From contig CAYXWM010000016.1 of NCBI GenBank assembly GCA_964468805.1, positions 1 to 46,514 on the forward strand: 46,514 nucleotides of DNA. Reading direction: 5' to 3'. The stretch's first letter is position 1, and each line of letters begins with the position of its first letter. Source of the DNA: CAYXWM01 sp964468805 (GTDB taxonomy: Bacteria; Bacillota; Clostridia; Lachnospirales; WRBF01). Below, piece after piece: positions 42,861 to 46,514 of this stretch. A program made the position numbers and the translations under genes. The notes beneath the pieces were generated by a model. The model was given only the letters and a program-made list of their open reading frames with translations, ran no database searches and had not been told where the DNA came from.

Positions 42861-42909
42861 TGAGGGAGAAAACCTTTTTTCCTACGGCAAAAAAAGGTTT
42901 TCTCCCTTA
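42861..42909. repeat. Intergenic palindromic element (copy B), about 20-bp stem
   Basis: GGGAGAAAACCTTTTTT (42864-42880), loop CCTACGGCA, AAAAAAGGTTTTCTCCC (42890-42906): a perfect 17-bp stem extended by A-T, G-T and T-A pairs. Related in layout to 14911-14948. It lies upstream of trxB (35 bases from the trxB ribosome site). The surrounding spacer 42807-43252 holds no gene. Confidence 0.65.
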
Positions 42910-43006
42910 AACTCTCTCTTTCCTATAAAGACGAAAATATAATCAGATTTAAATTGTGTTGAATTCATTTCAGATTAATATATATACTGATTCCATTTTA
43001 AACAGA

Positions 43007-43062
43007 GGACAAAAATAATTAATTTTATCCAACGGTTCAAGTAAAAACAATTATTTTTGTCC
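43007..43062. repeat. 14-16 bp inverted repeat with a 28-base loop
   Basis: GGACAAAAATAATT (43007-43020) and AATTATTTTTGTCC (43049-43062) are perfectly complementary, extendable by one A-T and one G-T pair. It lies in the trxB-mcp spacer. Function unknown: hairpin RNA or cruciform/operator-like site. Confidence 0.55.
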
Positions 43063-43110
43063 TTCATCTTATATGGACTTATTATATAAACCGGAAAAGC
43101 CGCATTTGTC

Positions 43111-43141
43111 AATAAAAATACCCCCGAATTATACGGGGGTA
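43111..43141 (-). terminator. Intrinsic terminator of the chemoreceptor gene
   Basis: On the minus strand TACCCCCG (plus 43134-43141), loop of 7, CGGGGGTA (plus 43119-43126), then TTTTTATT (plus 43111-43118). It lies about 110 bases after the mcp stop. Confidence 0.8.
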
Positions 43142-43188
43142 AAATTGCGTTTATCATTTACTTGAATTAATCACCGTGACTATACTTA

Positions 43189-43250
43189 ACCGGTCGCTCA
43201 CCACTACGAATATACGCTTTTGTTACTGCATAACTTGAAATTAATTATAT
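43189..43250. repeat. Direct repeat flanking mcp, copy 1 (downstream side)
   Basis: The first 33 bases (43189-43221, beginning ACCGGTCGCTCACC and ending ACGCTTTT) are identical to 45701-45733. About 25 further bases are similar (TTACT, TAACTTGAAATTAATTA versus TTACT, TAACTCGAAATTAAGTA). Confidence 0.9.
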
Positions 43251-43252
43251 AC

Positions 43253-45469
43253 TTAAATCAGGAATCTTCCTACCATTTCAGCCAATACTTCCGATTGACT
43301 GCTTAACTCTTGGGCAGCTGCGGCAGATTCTTCCGAAGTTGAGGAGTTGCGTTGGATTACATCGGAAATCTGATTTATTCCTATGGTAATTTGGGATATA
43401 CCTTCGGTTTGTTCTTTTGTTGCTACGTATATACCGTTTATAATTTCCGAAACGGAATTTGTATCCGCTACAATTTTTTGCAATGAATCTGCGGTAAGTT
43501 GAGCGGTTTTTGTACCCGAGTTGATTTTGGTCAGGGTATCTTCTATTAAGACAGAGGTATCCTGTACCGCTTTTTGACTTCTGCCGGCAAGGGAGCGTAC
43601 TTCCTCTGCTACTACGGCAAATCCTTTACCGTGTACGCCTGCTCTTGCTGCTTCAACGGCGGCATTAAGAGCAAGTATATTGGTTTGGAAGGCTATGTCA
43701 TCAATTACTTTTATAATATTGGAAATGTTTTTGGAGGCTTCCTTGATGTCGTTCATGGAACCCAACATTCTCATCATTTCATCGTTACCGCTCTTTGCAC
43801 TTTCTATGGAATGATGTGAATAATCGTTGGCGGTTTGAGCCTCTTGTGCTGTTTGGTGAGTTTGGTCATTTATTACTGTAATAGAGGCATAAAGTTCTTC
43901 AACGGAGCTGGCTTGGGTTGTGGCACCGTTAGCCAAATCCATGGCAGATTCTGCGATTTGCCTTGCACCGGAAAGAACATTGTCTGCGGAGAATTTTATC
44001 TCGGATATAGTCTTTCTTAAAGTATCGCTGATATTGTTAATGGATTGTTTGATAAGGTCATACTGACCTACATAATCCCTTGTAATATTATTTCTCAAGT
44101 CACCGTGGGCTATTGTTTCCAAAACTTGGGTGATTTCGCTTATGTAAGAGCCTGTGGATGTTACCATTTTTTCAAAGGAGTTCATCATTAATGCAAAGCT
44201 GCCTTTATAGTTTTTACCTATGGTTACTTTAAAGTTTCCATGGGCAATCATACTTAATATTTGGTTAGCATCATCTATGGGCACACTTACGGCATGTAAA
44301 AGATTATTCAAACCCACAGTAAGAGTATTCCAGTCTCCTTTATAAAGGGACGCATCCACTCGGGTATCCAGCTTACCGTCTATAGCTGCGGTAATTAGAT
44401 TCGAAACATCCTTATTCAGTGAATATAAGTTTTGTTTGAGATTATCAAATTTTTCGTTAGCCAAAGCCTTTTTACCCGGCATTTTATGCAGTTCCGCTTT
44501 AAAATTGCCGTCACCCAAGGCTGTAAAGGCGGCCAGAATGGTCAAGGTATCGTTTACAAGTGATCCTATGGTAGAGTTAATGGCGGTTGCCACAACATTG
44601 TATTCACCTTCAAATATATCGGTGGGTATTCGGGCGTCTGTATCTCCGGCGTCCAGTTGTTCCGTAATATTGTTAATATTAGATGTTAGGTTTAAAATCG
44701 TGTCACGCAATACTATAAAAGAGGAAATCAACATACCGATCTCGTCTTTGGATTTTACCCTCAGATTTACGTTGAGATTTCCGTGTGCTATATCTTTCGC
44801 TGCTCTTTCCGCTTCTTTTAAAGGATTGGCAATGGATTTTGTTATTAAATAAATCATTGCCAAAGAGGCTAAAACAGCAAATACCGCAACAATTATCAGT
44901 ACTGTATAAGCCGTAGCGGTTGTAGCGTCTGCTTCTGTACCGCGAGTTTCAATAATTTTAGCTTGATCTGTTGCCAATTCCAAAACAATATCTTTAGCTT
45001 TATCAAAAGAGGGCATGTATTTAGACATAAACAAATCAAAAGCTTTTTCGTTGCCCTCTGCCGTATTGTTACGAATATAAGGTTCCATTTCTTGTTGAGC
45101 TTGGTCAGCCTGTTCTATATAGGACTTAAAAGCATCCAGTTTTGCTATATCGGTAGCTGTTGATTCTCTGAACTTTGCCAAGGTGGAATGTAGGCTGTTT
45201 TTATCGTCGTTTAATTGATCCATAGCGGATTTCACTATTTGATCGTCATCAGACATAATACCTATTAAACAATAACGTTGAATAGAAATCATATCTCTTC
45301 GCATCTGCCACATCATTTGAACGTTTGGTACAGATTTGTTTTTATATGTACTTACCGTACCGCTTAATCCATTGATCCCTATCATTGCCGCCGTTAATAT
45401 AGCCAGCAACATAATAATTACAACACCAAAGCCCGTAAAGAGCTTCCATTTGATTTTTAAATTTCGCAT
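43253..45469 (-). CDS. Methyl-accepting chemotaxis protein
   Basis: 738 residues from the ATG at 45469 (AAGGAGG 5 bases upstream; an in-frame ATG at 45526 lacks a site). TM1 is at about 10-31. An extracytoplasmic four-helix-bundle sensor runs to about 185 (SVPNVQMMWQMRRDMISIQRYC), then TM2 (about 187-208). HAMP follows (ITKSIANPLKEAERAAKDIAHGNLNV), then further HAMP-like repeats with DGKLDTRVD and HGNFKVTIG up to about 480. The signalling domain has the conserved hairpin tip IDDIAFQTNILALNAAVEAARAG and GFAVVAEEVRSLAGRS. There is no obvious C-terminal CheR-binding pentapeptide. It is predicted to signal to CheA/CheW. The ligand is unknown. The gene is bracketed by direct repeats. Confidence 0.95.
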   Translation of the reverse strand: MRNLKIKWKLFTGFGVVIIMLLAILTAAMIGINGLSGTVSTYKNKSVPNVQMMWQMRRDMISIQRYCLIGIMSDDDQIVKSAMDQLNDDKNSLHSTLAKFRESTATDIAKLDAFKSYIEQADQAQQEMEPYIRNNTAEGNEKAFDLFMSKYMPSFDKAKDIVLELATDQAKIIETRGTEADATTATAYTVLIIVAVFAVLASLAMIYLITKSIANPLKEAERAAKDIAHGNLNVNLRVKSKDEIGMLISSFIVLRDTILNLTSNINNITEQLDAGDTDARIPTDIFEGEYNVVATAINSTIGSLVNDTLTILAAFTALGDGNFKAELHKMPGKKALANEKFDNLKQNLYSLNKDVSNLITAAIDGKLDTRVDASLYKGDWNTLTVGLNNLLHAVSVPIDDANQILSMIAHGNFKVTIGKNYKGSFALMMNSFEKMVTSTGSYISEITQVLETIAHGDLRNNITRDYVGQYDLIKQSINNISDTLRKTISEIKFSADNVLSGARQIAESAMDLANGATTQASSVEELYASITVINDQTHQTAQEAQTANDYSHHSIESAKSGNDEMMRMLGSMNDIKEASKNISNIIKVIDDIAFQTNILALNAAVEAARAGVHGKGFAVVAEEVRSLAGRSQKAVQDTSVLIEDTLTKINSGTKTAQLTADSLQKIVADTNSVSEIINGIYVATKEQTEGISQITIGINQISDVIQRNSSTSEESAAAAQELSSQSEVLAEMVGRFLI

Positions 45470-45535
45470 AGCAACCTCCTTGTACTTAATCATTACATAA
45501 TGCAACGGGTCTTGCCGGAACATCAACTGCCCCTA

Positions 45536-45553
45536 TTAGCTTAATTAAGCTAA
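45536..45553. promoter_or_regulatory. 18-bp perfect palindrome upstream of mcp
   Basis: TTAGCTTAATTAAGCTAA is fully self-complementary and is flanked by CCCTA and ATAAGGG that partly extend the symmetry. It is a plausible operator for a dimeric regulator or a hairpin in the mcp leader. Confidence 0.5.
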
Positions 45554-45700
45554 ATAAGGGAAAATTTATAAAAAATCATACGATTAAATAGATAATAAAA
45601 AACCTCCCTTTACACAGTGCTTTATACTTAATTGAATAAGGAATATTAACAGAAGCTATTCTTCGTAAACGGTTCGCTCTTGCGTTTTTATAAAAAAAAC

Positions 45701-45760
45701 ACCGGTCGCTCACCACTACGAATATACGCTTTTATTACTACTTAACTCGAAATTAAGTAT
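45701..45760. repeat. Direct repeat flanking mcp, copy 2 (upstream side)
   Basis: Identical to 43189-43221 over its first 33 bases and similar beyond. Same orientation, 2512 bp apart, so the two copies enclose the whole mcp gene with its ribosome site and terminal codons. Confidence 0.9.
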
Positions 45761-45774
45761 CACATAAAAACAGG

Positions 45775-45873
45775 AACTTTTGCTTTCGAATTACCATAAA
45801 ACAACAGGTAACATATTTATGTAGCTTTTAATTGCAGTCCTCCGGACGAGCTTAACGCAGCCAAGCAAAAGTT
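45775..45873. ncRNA. Possible multi-branched structured RNA
   Basis: AACTTTTGCTT (45775-45785) and AAGCAAAAGTT (45863-45873) form a perfect closing stem around about 77 bases. Inside are three smaller hairpins by eye: TTACC/GGTAA, ACATA/TATGT and GTCC-TCC-GGAC. This is a junction-like layout as in riboswitches, but I recognise no known consensus (no c-di-GMP GACGCAAAGC block). Strand is undetermined; the minus strand would place it in the mcp leader. Confidence 0.35.
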
Positions 45874-46514
45874 ATGTAAATTATTTGGGGGCCTTATATA
45901 CATTATTGTATAATTTGCACATGAAAAAGTCAATAAAAACCTGGGAAAAAGAACGGGATTTATTTGTTTGCCATGTATATATTTCCTATAGTTTTATTCA
46001 GTAATAAATTATATTTATGCACTAATACCGGGGCATTGGTGAAATATTTGTGATTTTTCATACGCTTAAATATAAAATTTGAAATGCCTGATAAAATACT
46101 GTGACTTTAATATAATAAAGCAAATACATTAATTTCTACTTATGTTAATAAAACATATGACCTTTTTTGCATTTACAATCAATATAAGTTTTATAGTTAT
46201 AAATTATTCATAATAGACCTATATCTTGTGATAATTTTTTTCAATATACAGATATTCTTTTTTAGATTGGGATTAAAGTTATTTCTATATATTTCATGTG
46301 TGAAAAGTATTTTTATTTATGATAAAATTCCTTATGCAAACTTTAGCCGGTACAAGAAAACCTTGCAGAGTTGCATATTTTGTAATTTTATAAATGGGCA
46401 ATAATTAATTTCCCGGAGGGATTTTTCAAAATCTAAAAAAAATTATAGCACTTTTTATAAATTTGTAGTATTCTTTAGAGTAGTGCAATTTTCGGTTGGG
46501 ATAATCGAAGGTTG

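Larger units (their letters stand above)
45470..46514. other. 1-kb non-coding region upstream of mcp to window end
   Basis: No gene is supported. Visible: the palindrome TTAGCTTAATTAAGCTAA (45536-45553) with partly matching CCC/GGG flanks, 67 bases before mcp; the second direct repeat at 45701-45760; and a possible multi-branched RNA at 45775-45873. From about 45900 to 46514 the sequence is very AT-rich, with an isolated TATAAT (45909-45914) lacking a -35 and a GGAGGG at about 46415 that is not followed by an open frame. The end may be the leader of a gene beyond the window. Confidence 0.5.

Noticed and set aside
45470..45900. Cyclic-di-GMP (GEMM) riboswitch upstream of the chemoreceptor gene
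   Set aside because: The position is attractive, but the conserved GACGCAAAGC-type block and tetraloop receptor pattern are not visible on either strand.
1..46514. CRISPR array
   Set aside because: No set of short, regularly spaced identical repeats with unique spacers; the repeats seen are long coding modules, a flanking pair, or palindromes.

Overview
The window looks like the chromosome of an AT-rich, Gram-positive, spore-forming and chemotactic anaerobe of the class Clostridia. The evidence is a canonical spo0A, a cheR/cheA/cheW set with a methyl-accepting chemotaxis protein, TmcAL, a PRC-barrel protein, strong AGGAGG ribosome sites with frequent TTG starts, and TTGACA/TATAAT promoters. 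Genus and species cannot be fixed from the sequence alone.

Layout. 1-5.9 kb (+) holds housekeeping genes: the 3' end of dxr, rseP, purH, glmM and mtnN. 6.1-9.3 kb (-) holds tmcAL, a long spacer, spo0A and a translationally coupled small zinc-ribbon protein. 9.5-16.2 kb (+) holds cheR, cheA and cheW, each transcription unit with a good promoter or terminator, then a PLP-dependent methionine gamma-lyase-family enzyme, a two-repeat ankyrin protein and a ROK sugar kinase. 16.4-18.8 kb holds a PRC-barrel protein (-), folC (+) and tRNA-Trp(CCA).

18.9-37.5 kb is an accessory island between tRNA-Trp and ftsH. It starts with a two-frame gene (-) whose reading frames join at a correctly phased A_AAA_AAG slippery heptamer, followed by a C-terminal HTH. 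Divergent from it, behind a near-consensus promoter bracketed by a 9-bp inverted repeat, is a probable three-gene operon: a 2773-residue secreted protein (five long GLUG modules, eleven fibronectin type III domains, a cohesin-like end), a 2248-residue secreted RHS/YD-repeat protein ending in a complete N-acetylmuramoyl-L-alanine amidase (Amidase_3) tip, and a 136-residue membrane-anchored protein in the position of an immunity gene. Then come the remains of an IS200/IS605 element, a truncated pseudogene copy of the frameshift gene in direct orientation, and a dead tyrosine recombinase.

37.8-46.5 kb returns to ordinary genes: a short ftsH paralogue, a DUF2156 protein, a secreted 5'-nucleotidase-type metallophosphatase, trxB (-) and a methyl-accepting chemotaxis protein (-). 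The last is bracketed by direct repeats, and a potentially multi-branched structured RNA lies upstream of it. The final 600 bases hold no gene that I can see.

The strongest candidates for new biology are the giant surface-protein/RHS-amidase/immunity operon, the candidate programmed frameshift gene beside it, and the repeats around the chemoreceptor gene.
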